Of a stretch of DNA of 64,000 nucleotides, positions 1 to 13,300 are shown in pieces (positions within the stretch are counted from its first letter, which is position 1; each line of letters starts with the position of its first letter). Source of the DNA: Isoperla grammatica (lineage: Eukaryota; Arthropoda; Insecta; Plecoptera; Perlodidae); the NCBI GenBank assembly GCA_945910005.1, contig OX246746.1:13497726-13561725 (forward strand), read 5' to 3'. The notes under the pieces are model-generated. The model worked only from the letters and a program-made list of their open reading frames with translations. It was not told the DNA's origin and did not search any database. A program made the position numbers and the translations under genes.

Positions 1-1285
1 CGTCGTGTTTACATCAGTTATTTATCATATCAGTTTACAAGTTTGCACGGCGGTTATTTGATTATTTCCAAGGATGCGTTATGAATTATTATAATAAGCT
101 TTCAATAATTTCAAATGATGACAATGACATCGTATCAATAACTTAATGAGAGTATTTAATAAACTATAAACCAGCTATCGAAGATATTATTATGCCAACT
201 TTGGAAACATCTCCATTCAGCGTGATTTATTATAATATGCTCAAGACATCACTCCAATTTTTCATCACAACATTTAGCCAACTAGTGATGTCGGGTTGCC
301 GAATGATGTGATTTTCCCCAAGCACCTCACAACTTAACAGTAATTCTTTGCAAAAGTTAATTTGTGATGAAATATGTAATGTAATGGAATAAAAGTTCAT
401 GAAAGTTGTCCCTCAATAAAGATAACAATATTCAAAACAAATCATGTTTGTTTTTAATTGTACAGATAGATACATAGATAATGTACATAGATGGTTGTAA
501 GAATCTAAGACACATTTTGTAAAAAGTATGCTAGGACCACATTCAGATGATGTGGAGCATTAATACTGTACTGTAACAAAACAGAAAAATTATCCAATAC
601 TTATTTAAAAGCTGGAATTACCTGAATGGAATGTCGACTACAATGTATTGTTTCAGCTTAAGTCTTCCAGTCAAATGTGTTCATTATACGTAAAAACCAA
701 GACAGCCATTCAACAAAGTCAATGATAATTTATACTGTAAGTATAGCTGCAAGCCTACAATACTAGTACTAAAATTTGGAATTACTAAGACACACTACAA
801 ATCTTCAGTCAAATGTATTCATCATACTCACAAGACACTGAAAAGCCATTCAACATACCAGGTCAATGACAAGTAAATTAGGGATGTGCGAGTAGTACTT
901 TTGATTAAGAGTCGAGTAGTAAAAGAAAAAAATCAAAAGTCAGTCTGTAAAATTATTATTTACAAATTTTATAGTTAGGCTAAGGTTAGTTTATTTAGAT
1001 TTAATTATCAAATATAAATTTTATTAAATTTTTTATATGCCATGATAAAATATTTATTTAATTACTACTTTAAATTTGGAATTATAATTACTAGTAGAAC
1101 ACATACAGTTGTAGTGTAGCAATGCTCTGGAAAGCAAACAAATAAGAACATAAATCAATTACGATAAACAATATGAGACAGCTTTTCATAAAACCCGTGT
1201 CAGTTACATTAAAATACATTAATAATTTTCGTTTTTAATTTTGTGTGAATGAAGCCATGTTAATTAAAGAAGCCATGTTGTGTTG
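1..1285. other. CDAN1 3' flank, no further gene seen
   Basis: AT-rich sequence downstream of CDAN1. It holds the candidate poly(A) signals and probably the 3' UTR. A segment at 881-900 begins TAGGGATGTGCGAGTAG, which looks like a single hAT-type terminal end, but I found no matching opposite end. No coding signal was found on either strand. Confidence 0.5.
990..1058 (-). terminator. Candidate CDAN1 polyadenylation signals
   Basis: On the minus strand, AATAAA hexamers lie at 1053-1058, 1020-1025 and 990-995, that is 230 to 300 nt past the CDAN1 stop. Any of them could define the 3' end. The region is AT-rich, so chance hexamers are common. Confidence 0.4.
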
Positions 1286-1399
1286 TTAATTTAAAACATA
1301 TGATTCAAGCCTTTGGAACTTGGCCGTACCATTTTCGACCTCGTTACGGTACGAGACAATAATAAACTGGGCGCATTTTTTCATCTCATCAATGGTTTC
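1286..1399 (-). CDS. CDAN1: CDAN1 terminal exon 19
   Basis: Following the TTTTGTTTTAG acceptor at 1400, phase 0 reads ETIDEMKKCAQFIIVSYR and ends YVLN-stop, 37 residues. The joined protein then ends within a few residues of the human length, and the helical character resembles the human C terminus. It is separated from exon 18 by 2.8 kb that includes a 1.34-kb transposon. An alternative is read-through of exon 18 to the stop at 4118, which would add about 18 non-conserved residues; the strong CAG|GTAAAT donor argues against it. Confidence 0.72.
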   Translation of the reverse strand, partial: ETIDEMKKCAQFIIVSYRNEVENGTAKFQRLESYVLN

Positions 1400-4300
1400 C
1401 TAAAACAAAAACAAATACATAGATGGACACTTTTCACAAACCGAAAAGTTAATTGTTCAAATGGGTCAGCTGGTTTGCACTGCATTGAACTATTATGGGT
1501 TTCACTGCGTCGTGAAAAATGGCACGGTTTCCAATTTGTCGACTGTGTACCCCCTAAAGTCTTCTTTACGTTCACTTGTAGACTGTAAGTCCTTGTGCCA
1601 TTATCTTGTCATTCAATCTTTCTCTGCTAAAGGATGCCAAAACGACCTTTCTTAACTTAAGGGGAACCTTCCCAGTTCCAATCAACAGCACTATTCGGAC
1701 ATGACAGTTCCTCCCCACATTCTTATTTTACCATCAGCAGTTCCTAAACTGCTAGCGACGCAAGGGGGTGTACAGCCTGGGCTAGTGAGACAAATGAGTT
1801 TTCGTAGCCTGAGGTGATCGCAGCTCGCAGTGAAACCCATAATACAATGCTTTTAGATTTCTATTTTATTATATAATTAGTACAGTTGCAAAATGCTGGT
1901 AATTTATATTTTAGAATAGGTTTTATTTAACTCTTTCCGACACACTGGTCACCAATGTTGATTATGTACCATCTATCTGATATTGTATACACTAACGCAT
2001 GGTGGCTACCAATGATACCACATTTCTAAGGATACGAAGGTTTCACAGATACCACAATTTTTTCCCAAAATAATACGATGTCTGAGGGAAATGTGATTGA
2101 GAATATAAAATAGTAAAGCATACAAAAAAGTAATATTTAGGCTTTATTGAAATGTCCCAGAAATTTGATTTTTTAATAACTGTAGTTTCATTTGAGATAA
2201 AACTGAGAAACAAAATGTATCGGAAAAGGGTAAAAATTACCTAATTTTTATCAAACACATTTTACACTGAAAATTTAATTCATAAGTATTCCAAAAATTT
2301 AACAAAAGTTTCCAATATATTGAAAGAAAAAATATAAATGTAAAATGATTAAAGAGTACTTACAAAAATCTCAAAACATTACTCAAGTTGCACATTTGTA
2401 TGTAAACTTAATACAGTAAACCACCAGTTATACGATCGTCGAGGGTCAGGCTAATGCCATCGTATAACTCAAAATATCGTACAACTGATTATTGATATTT
2501 ACAGCCAAAGAACATGTGGCAGCTATAAAACAAATTATGGGTAGTGGTATGTTGTGGTCGGGGGGGGGGGTTAGGGGTTAGGCCATAAACTAGTCACATC
2601 AGTTAATGATTGAATTTATTGATTACGTATAAGAAACCTTTAGGCCTATCTTTTATTGTTTTTAGCAATTAACATAATAATATTGACACATTAAACTAAT
2701 CGTGGTAAATCTATTAATTTAATAAAAAATGGTTGACTGCTATAATGAATTCATGCACGCTTATAAATGGCCTACAAGAAGAACTCATAATATCGTGGAT
2801 CACGGATCACGTATCGTACAGAAGCCCGGGCAGCGGGAAACACGGCTCGCGGCTACTGATGCTGCATCGGCCGCCAACACGTAGCGCGCGAACGCGGTGA
2901 GTGAAAGCGACCCGTGAGTCACGCATACGCTGCGTTGCCGTGTCACTCACCGCTCGTATCAGGGAACAGATAACTTTAGCAGATAAGTTAGGAATTCTTT
3001 CAGAATTAAACAAGATTATTTTGTTTTGCGTTTTTTTGTCCTAATTTAAATTGAAAGTTAATTTAGAGCAACTCTTTAAACAAACAAGGATTCGCGTGGC
3101 ACTGGAATGTTCCGTGGCACTGGAATGTCAATACGATGACACAAAGACTCCAATTTCAAGGCTGTTCTGCCTTGCTTCATCCACCCGCTACCTGCTTTAT
3201 TGTGGGTTGAGTTGGGTTCGGTTCGGCTGGCGCATGAATGGGGGGGGGGGGGGCTATACAGAACATCCTCCCCCCCCCCCCCCCCCCCTCAAATCACTCA
3301 CCCGCCCAGTCTGTGAACACCAGCCGCTGACAGCACTCGATACCTACCATAAATCTACAACCAATAAAGCCGTCATTCGTTTTCATTCATACTTTACAAG
3401 CCTGCGGTAGTCTGTGGTCGGAAACGGTGCTAGGGTTGAGGGGGGGGGGGGGGCTCACAAGTTTCGTCGGCAACACTATAAGATCAAGCCAGCAGAATGG
3501 CCTGCCAGATGACTCATTAGCGCACGGCGGTCCAGACCGCTTTTGTCAAACGAGATATCGTATTACTGAGAGTTCCATACTTGCCTGGAGCTAAAAATAC
3601 ATCGTATAAACCCAAATATCGTATAATCCGATATCGTATAACTGATTGTTTTATTCATAAATACACTAAGCAAGTTGGTGGGGACCAATCGTTTTCATCG
3701 TAAATGTACAAATATCGTACAACTGAGCATCGTATAACTGGTGGTTTACTGTATTTAAAATCCATGCCAGAAAGAGTGAAATGTGATACCTACTGTTATT
3801 AAGTTTCATAAAAAAAAGGAAGAAACTTGAATTATTTTAATTAGAAAGAACAACACTAGTAGCATTTTCATATTGATTGTTTTTTATATTTATACATATA
3901 TATATATATAGGAAATATAGATTAGGCCTAAAAGGCACATATGTGAGAGGGAAAGAAGGATAGGAGCCAACAGCTTACCTGAAACCATTTGGCAGGCTGC
4001 GTAGCGTAGATGACACTCGTTTTGTGTCATCTACGCTACGCAGCCTGCCAAATGGTTTCAGGTAAGCTGTTGGCTCCTATCCTTCTTTCCCTCTCACACA
4101 TATAGGCCTATATATATTTACAGAGAGTAAAAATATTTGAAATTGAATCGACTAAACCTGTTGACGATATTTACCTGTGGTATGTCACGCAGAGAAAAAG
4201 TTGCCAGAAACTGCCGTTCAACGCTTTTTGCGCTCAGCTGGCCATGGATGAGCAGAGAGAGCAAATACCTGCCCAATGCAGCCCACATGAGCGCCTTCGG

Positions 4301-7300
4301 CTGACTCTGACGGTCCATTTTCAGCAGCATTCGTTCAGATACGAGGCATTTCAAGTCTAAAACGTACACTTTAAGCTCGTTCAGTTGCCACAATGCTTGG
4401 AACTGATCAAGGAGTGAATAAGTCAGAAGCTCTGGTTGGCTGCACACTGAGAACCAAACAGAAAAACAATGCACTTGGTTATAATGCTGCCTATTATCTT
4501 TATACTACAGTATTTCAATTGATAGCATGTAGTTGAAAATGCGACAATCGTACGATTTAATTTTATTCATGAAATCGCAATTTTTCTGTTGAATGTTACA
4601 ATTGTCACAATCTTAAATTCGCTGCCAAATGCCAACATATTAGTCAAATGACCTTTCGTCACACTTAACCAGACAACCGGCTACAACTCAAGATCTAGAC
4701 CTTGCATTGCCGCTGATTGGCGCAGCCAGATGTAGGCGAAGTGCATCGATGGGCTCTTCGCTCCCTCTCGTTTGACTTAGCCCCAAATCCACTCTCTGGT
4801 TTACACAAGGTCAAAAGTCCAAAAAATGAAGAGAATTCTCGTTTCCGGTCTACAATGCGTTAATTGCACATGTCCTTGGCATCTCAAGTTTACCAAAAAC
4901 CAAGTTTACCTCAAGTTTAGTTAAAGTTAAGTTGATTATCACTGACCAGTGATAATCAATTAAAATTTAAAAAATACAAAACATAAACAATCTGCCCAAA
5001 GAAAAAGTGCATACACCCTGCATATGAGCCTGCCCATTCTTAATATTAAAGAAATATTATCTAGAGCTACAAGTTGTAAAGACAGTACTCACCCAATTGT
5101 TGAGCAAGCTGTAGCAGTAGGCGGTAGAGAGAGCTTTCTCCCAACTGTATAAGATCTGCGCGATGCTGCACTGTTTGGGATACCATCTCCAGGACAGTCT
5201 CGATGCTCTTCGAGTCTACTGGGTTCGGGTAGCTCACCTTACGTACCAGCTCCTGAGGAAGTCATAAACAATACATGTAGCATGTCCAGATGCAATGCAG
5301 ATATTTGTGGTAACACTAGCAAGCAAGCTTAGTTGTACTGTCAATGTCATACTTGGGTTGGCCAACAAATAGTATGCTCTAAAGGAATACACAATTTATT
5401 TTAATCCGTCATCACCGGTTGAAGATATTATAATATGAATATGATAAAGGCTATATATGTACGTACTATGTAGAGCCCCGTAAAATTCGCGATCGGAAAA
5501 TCTGTGTGGGCGGTGTGCACAGGTCCATGCGTTTTGAACTGGTTGCATGGTAATTACCTTGAGTAATCGGATGGTGTATTGGGGCGCCGGAGCTGATCTC
5601 AGGTGCACCACTTTCCTCAACGGATCGGCCTTATTGGAGGTCTTAAGCCCAGGAAGTTTTGGAGGCGGGGGCTTTTTCCTTTTGGACGATAACAGAAGAC
5701 TTGCACGGAAAAAGTCTGGAAAACAATGGAGAAATTGAAACAAAAAGCTTTAAACATGCTTATTGGAGGAGCAAGGACAAAGCCTAGGCCTTGAACTACG
5801 TTAGTAAATTGTAATTGAACGAGGCCTAGCTTCAGGTAAGGCTATCCTTAATGAAATGAAAGGGCCTAGGTTAGAAACTACTACAGTCACTTTACTTGTG
5901 AGAACTATTCACAAGCAGACACACATCCTAGAGACAAATTACTGCAAGCTTAGGCCTAGCCTACAGTCTGGCCCTAGGTCAAACTAGGCCAATTATTACG
6001 ACAAATTTCTTGTTTCCTGAAATCATAATTACCTAATATATATAATTTATGAATAAAATACTAGAACCACTGCTTTGTAATTTTATTTCGTTCTTTTTTT
6101 TGTAATTTTATTTCGTTGCTTTTCAATAAAAAAGAGCCTATTTTTGGTTGTTGGCTTGTTGATAAATTGAATGACAGTATTTCAACTTTCCAGGCTATGC
6201 ACATTAGTTGATACAGTATCATCTAGTGTAGCCTACATAATCTGGAAAGTTGAAATACTGTAATTTGTTTTGGTGTGCTTTCTTTATGCAGTATCACTGA
6301 TATTGCAAAAAGAAAGCACACCAAAACTCGGAAGAATACTGTGATCAGGGTCGATAAAGCGTTCTTCCGCAGAAGGAGGTTGCCAAAAAATCTCTTGTTC
6401 ACTCAACTAACATCTAGTAACCTGCCAGAAGGTACCAACCTGCATTAATATTTAACGCTATCCACTCGAGAACCTTATTGATTGCTTGGTTTGCAGCGAT
6501 CCTGACACAGAATGTCTCGACATCAGCCAGCATGGTAGCTGCCATGAGTGCAGGTATCGCAATGTAACAACGATCATTGCAATACTTATAAATCTCTTGT
6601 TCGCATCGAACCAGTGTTTCGGTGGCACAGTACTGGTCAATGTCGAATGGGTCAGCATACTCGATCAACTCAATCTGGAAACATGCCCAAAGAAACAGTT
6701 AGTTTTGCTGGAGGTCAATCCTTAAAGTGTACTTAAATCCAACAGGTAGTACACCTAATATCATTCTGAAGTTGAAGCAGTGCTCAACAGAACTATTACA
6801 TGTCAATAAGCATAGATGGATGGATGCTAATAAATACAAATACAAATATAAGATATCGTTTGAGATTACTTATTGTATGGGATACAGTCGAACATTTTAT
6901 AACAAATGGAAATAGCATATTTAAAAAAAAAGTATTGTTACACAAATTGGATATTTTAATGAGATATTTAACAGTGATTATGAAGAAAATGGTATTTATA
7001 TTGATAGTTATTGTAAATTGTTCTACATAGATCCGGAGAGTACCATAATAATAACTTCTCTTATACTTCGTCTGATAGTTAGTGGCAATCAAAGTGAGAG
7101 TCAAGCAGGTATAGAAGTGGTAGTTAATCGGGAGAGGGCTGAGCGAGCATTCCGGTGCAAACAAAAGACGGCATGAAGGTATTTCTTAACTTGGGATACC
7201 TGTGGCCATATTTTTTTTTAGACTTACAATGTAGCTAATACCAGCTGTCTACATTTTTTAAATGCCTTAATTTAGCAAACTTTTAAAAAATACACACACG

Positions 7301-10300
7301 TGCTAAATTACTGACGCAAGGTCTGTCTGCAGGATGACGTGGCACCGCTAACTTATGCACATGAGAAGTCTTACGATGCGATGTGCAATTTAATGTCTAA
7401 TAAGCAAGCAACTGGTTTTCAAAAAGAAATGCTGACAACTGAAACCGGTTCCTCATAGACATTTATATCGACAACACCCCCTAAGGAACATGTGGTAAGC
7501 CTAGTTATCAACATAGTACTTCTGTGGAAGTGGGTCAAAGGCAATGATGATTTGAACATCCTTGCCTAAGCCAGGATTCGAACTTGGAACATACGATGGT
7601 TTACCAGACTAACATATATATATGCTAGGGTCATTATGCCCGCTTAAAAAAAAATTTAAAATGGAAAGTTAACCATAACAAGAAAAATATCTTGATTATT
7701 AACATTTAATCTACTCAATAAACCATACCAAGCAAAACTAAAAATGCCAAATTGTTCAATACAATAGTGATTACATTTGTCTACAAAAAATCAGTGGATT
7801 AACATTGGTTTAATGAGTTTATCCCTTGGTATCCAAAAAATAAATGAAGGGAAATAAGTACTTAACAAATGCGTTAAGTTTGTAGTTTATATAGTACAGG
7901 TTACAGTGGGCCTACTAAGCATACAAAATGGTATCATAGACAATGCTTATGACTTACCATCCTTAATTTGGCAACACCTTCGTCTATGACCTTCGATACT
8001 ATATCGCCACATATCAGACGCCTAACACAACTCGACGCAACATTTTCACCGACGAAACAAACGACGCTCCGGACGGATTCGGGGTAGTTGCGGAAGAAGT
8101 CCTCATTTATCTGGAGATCACATGAAACAAAAGAACATTGGTACCATCACACTTCGTTAGGATGTTTTCATGCTTAAGTAAGACGTCAAATTTATAAGTG
8201 GTCCCGCTGAATGGAAGTGCAACTACTAAAGTTAGGTTTCACACTTAATACGCATGGCTCTCTCCGTGACAAAATACAATAGTTCACGTTTAGCACGTTT
8301 TTGAAGTGCAATCATTGGTAGAGCAGTGACAGCACGTATGGACATTGAAATTCATAATTGAGATCAACTTATGGACCAGCATTTTATACTTTGAAAGTAA
8401 ACAATTGTTTTCAGAAAGAATTCGGTGCCATCGTTCATCATCTTTCTCATTTGCAGTCAATACAAAAACTAGATCCTTAGAGAAACATTGCTTTTATGCC
8501 CCATCTTACTTTAATGGCATTTACAACAGTAAATAGGCATCCATCCTTTAGGAAATTTTGAAATCTTGAATTGTGGGATCGGCATAATTTGAATCAAGGC
8601 TCGTGATCGGCAATGATGCTGCTAGGTCCACCAAAAAATATCACAGCTTCTTAGGAATCCTTATTGCAAATATATACTTACGTCTTCATAAAGTTTTTCA
8701 TCGGCCTTGGCTATTTTTTCAGCCTCGAGGTCTTCCACGGTCCTGAGAGAGGCACGGCGAACAGACGAGATTTGGTAGAATCCTGGATTAATCGGTCCTT
8801 CCTCAGATGCAAGCACTGCCTTGAAGTCATCTAAACAATTATACAAGGTGAAGGAGAAGACGTCGGTTGACCCGAGGTAAAAAAACGAACAAAAACACAT
8901 GTTCACCTGCTCATGATGACTCAAGGTAATTTATAACACGACCTTAATTAATAATCCACAACGGGTTTTGTCCTGGCAATCTTCAGGCACATGCAAGGCA
9001 TGTAAAATAAGCGGCTACACACACAAAAACTGATTATATAATTACCATACCTGTAGCTATAGTAGGCATAAGAAGTAAAGTTTACATGTCTGTTGTCATT
9101 TGTCAGTTGTCTGTTGTTAGCAAGGTTAATTCACTGAACATTCACTCAATCACTCTCAGATACAGATATTAAGAGAACTGCATCTTGGCTTAAGTATGAC
9201 ACCTTTCTATTTCAATTCAAATACAATGGTGAAAATATTTGAACTACAGTAGACTCAATTCCTAAAAAAAACCTTGCACTTCATGTCGAGTCTAATATGT
9301 AGGTACTAATTACTCTACACTCAACTCTTGTAGTAAAAAGTAAGAATCGCTCAAGTTGCTATGAATAATACACTTACCCAAGTATGGACAGATGAAGTAT
9401 AGCACTCGAGAATCTATCATTTCCAGTGAGTCTAGGCATGACAAGTTAGAGGTTCGAAGCTTCTCATTTTCCTTGCTCCTGGAAATTAAAATTATCAATT
9501 AGGTACTTAATGTACATATTGATTATACAGTCAAACTTCTTTATAACGAACTCTTGGGGGCCAGATTACTATTTTGTTATAAAGAATGTTTTTTTTTTTT
9601 TTATAAAAAGATGTTACCTTTACATGCCCAAGAACCTTTAGGGACCTCAAAAACAGTTTGTTATATATTTATATACTGTAGTTTATTTTATTATAACATA
9701 ATATGTTTGTTATGAAGAAGTTTCACTTTATGCCCAATCCAACACTGAATGTAGCACTAAATAACCACACATGCCTCTAGTAATGAGAAACAAATGAGAT
9801 TTAAACTTGGGGTCGTAGTTGGTAAAAATCACAGTGAATACATGAACAGTTACTTACAAGAGGTTGGGGTTATAATGTTGCGAGTGCCACTTCAAGTATA
9901 AGCCCCGCCTGAAGTTGTGGCTTTCAAGCAGCCAGCCAATGGAGAGACGGATTACAATGTTCGATGCAATCGATACGTGCTCACCTAAGAAACATTTCCA
10001 ACATTAGGTCAGTGAGAAGAGGACAGAGAACCAATAATTTGAAATTGGTACTATACATGGATCTGAAAGTATATTGTATGGGTACATTCCGAAACCTCCT
10101 GAAAATGATGGGGTTCCAGCATCAGCTAGCACGTCCCAGCGTCACATTTTGTCAAGTGTTTTGGAACTCCTACAAGCGAAAAGATGGAGGAAATGCGCGC
10201 TAAAAATTTGTAATGAAATTAAAAAATCAATATTCTAATCGTTTCCCGACAATAACAAATACGACATGAAAGATAATAAAATCCTGCAACGCGTGGTATA

Positions 10301-13300
10301 AATAACGGTCCAATTGTATAATTCCTGACAATTTGACGAGCTTTTAAAGTATTGGATTTTGAAAACGCCGCCATGATTTGTGAATGTTGGCAGATGCCCT
10401 CGCTCAAACGGCTGGCGTTTTCATGATGCTGAATATGTTGGCGCAGGAAGTTTCGGAATGCCCAGCCTATGATATTCAGGAGGTTACGGAACGGCCTCAG
10501 CACGGAAATGGCATATTCAGCTAGTTTCGGAACGTACCCTATGTATTCCAATTATTCGTTCATTATCCATGTCAATGACAATCAATGTGCCTTTCAGCCA
10601 AGGTTCTATTCAAGTTCTATAAACTATGCATAATATATCAGTAATTCCAATGAATAATTTTGGTACTATATAATTCTGAACATTGTTGTTTCTGTTTCAA
10701 GATTTTTTTTTTATACTAAAAATTGAAGGCTAAAGGAGATTTCTTATGTGTTATATGGGTGTGTAAATATTCCAAATCTTCAACATTCTCATTGTAATGA
10801 CGCTTGATACTTGATACTACAAACCAATTTCATCGTAACAGCATTCAACTTTTGACTGTATTTTCTAACTAAACCAACAATATATACTAAAAGAACTTAC
10901 CAATGTGGCTGTAAATAGTGAACAGGTTGACCACAACCTTCCTGAAATAGGACAGCCGCAGAGATATTTCGTCGACGAGTGCCAGGTATTGTACAACCCA
11001 CGGTATGGTCAGGACCAGACTCCCACTGGTAACAGCTTGAGTGATGCACCGCAGAATGTCGGGTGGTGGTGCCAGCTGAAACACAATCCAGACATGTACA
11101 CATTGGTAAGCCAAGGTAACAACTCGATAAATAAAAGGGAAAAATAAATCTATATCATCTAGTAAAACCTTGATATAACGTCGCTCAAGGGAATAACGCT
11201 TCCGACATATCAAGCACAGTGTTGTACAAAACAAACTTTAAAAGCAACTGATTTACAGCTTAGTGTAAGTAAATATACTCTATAGGTAGAGGTGTTTGTA
11301 AATGGTGTTATGTTTTCTTAAATTTCGTTTATAGATTTGATGATTTCGATGTTATGGCGGTGTTATGCTTTTTGGGAGAATTTCTACAGTAAATTTCACC
11401 AGAAACATATTTTAATTAAAAAGGAATTTTAATGTTATTTAATTTATTTGAATTGTATGTACAAACTAGTACTAGTTAATACGAAGTGTACTAACATTAC
11501 CATTACCTGTGTTTGTTTAGTGTGTCTTTACGGTCGAATTAAAGGCAGCAGTCACAACACATAACAATCTTCTTGTTCGTCACGTAAAATCCCTCAGAAT
11601 TGTACTCGTTTGCTCTGCTTAACGCCGAATTTCAGCAAAAATAAATCGTTGAGCTTCCGAAATCATCATTATAATGAAAAATATTAGGTCCCCACGATTG
11701 TGTTGTAATGACGTTTGACGGTAATAATAAATTTAATTTTTTTTTAAATGTCTATAATAAATTAAAAACAATCGAGATTTCGTGTTATTTCGCTCTTTAA
11801 TACAAATTTCGATGTTATGACTGGAAATTGACGGATTTCGCGAATTTTCGCGGTGAAATTTTGATGTTTTTAAGGTGTCTCAATAGATATACACTTTGTT
11901 TATCTCCCCCTTCTTTATCAACACTTTTCGCGATTTCGCGGTCCGCGAAAAACAAACACCTATCTATAGGGTAATATCAATAATGAAGGGACTGAGATTT
12001 AGTGCAGTGTAGGACTTACAGCTGTATATGATGCACTATGGCAAACGATACTTTATGCTTCGAGCCTTACCTGACCCTTAAAGCATCAAAGTATAGGTTT
12101 ATATTATAAGCTACAAAATTAGACGTTGAAACATACCTGGCTGCGAACTTTAAGCTGTGCAGCTGCAATTTGTTCAGTCAGTTTCGTGTTGGTACGATAA
12201 GGTAGAAATGTGACAAACGCTAGGAACTTTCCAAGGATGCGCAACGAAGCTGCACACCTCAAGTAATTTAGGCGTGTCTTATCGTCAACAAATGTAGCTG
12301 GAACAGACAAAACATAACTTGTGTTTCACAATACTAATAGTAGAATAGTGATACTAATGTCATGTAGAATGCAAATCAATTAAGGTGGAATTGTCTCTAA
12401 AATAAGCATGGAACATACGTATAGTAGGAAGTCCTACCCTATTCCATGCTGGGATCAATCAGCATTGTGCTGGCATTAAACAAATATTATTCATTTGTTG
12501 ATTGATTTCACCAATGAGAGGGTTTTGTTCAGAGAGTGATATCTATACTTCCAATTGAGTTGATAACTCATGAAATAAAACACAGGATGTATTACCTCGA
12601 TCATCCACTCCAAGAGCCATAAAGGTGGTTGAGTTCAATGCCAAGATCTCTGATGAAAGGCTATCACGTAGATGAGTGAAGAATTTGTCATCGTTAGCTG
12701 TCACGATAAAGCAGCGGAAGAACTCTTGGTATTCAGGGAATTCTGGCCTGGAATCATCAGGTCATATCACGAGATTATCTCACAAGTTTGGCTTGAAAAA
12801 GGCTGCCAAATATAAAAAAATGTAAATTTAAAATTATCAATTTAATTCTAGGTTGTTTTTGGGTTGCATTCCTCACAAAATATGTATGAAAAAGTCAATA
12901 TTTAAAAAATAAAGTTAGTACACTGATCTTGAGAAAACTGTTGATATGTTGAATCAAAAAGTGGAAAAAATTCAAAAACATTTCTGCTGCTCATGGAAGC
13001 GATTTCAGTGATTTTCTCCCTGAACGTGAATTGACGTCACTGACATCGTGCTTGCTGGCCGGCTGCGCTAGCCTAGCTGAGCCTCGCCTAACGAGATAAG
13101 ACACTACAGTTCACAGCACACTAAACACACAGTAGACACACAATACAGTAGACAGCTACAGTAGCTTTCCTCATCCAGCAGTTAGCTGGAAGAGTGGCAT
13201 TACAATGTGCTACAGCTAGATAAGTGAAAGTGTGATAATATTCATGTTGGAAATGTGGCGTACATCCTGTTAATATCGATATAAAATGGTAAAATGTGTA

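Larger units (their letters stand above)
1400..4174 (-). other. CDAN1: CDAN1 intron 18
   Basis: This intron holds the TIR transposon and the fold-back palindrome. The remaining sequence (1400-2411 and 3754-3940) is AT-rich, and I see no coding signal in it. Confidence 0.6.

Noticed and set aside
881..1130. hAT element starting TAGGGATGTGCGAG
   Set aside because: No opposite end or target duplication found.
11157..11860. Pogo-like end TAGTAAAACCTTGATATAACG
   Set aside because: No clean inverted partner or TA flank; only a weak resemblance to the other TIRs.
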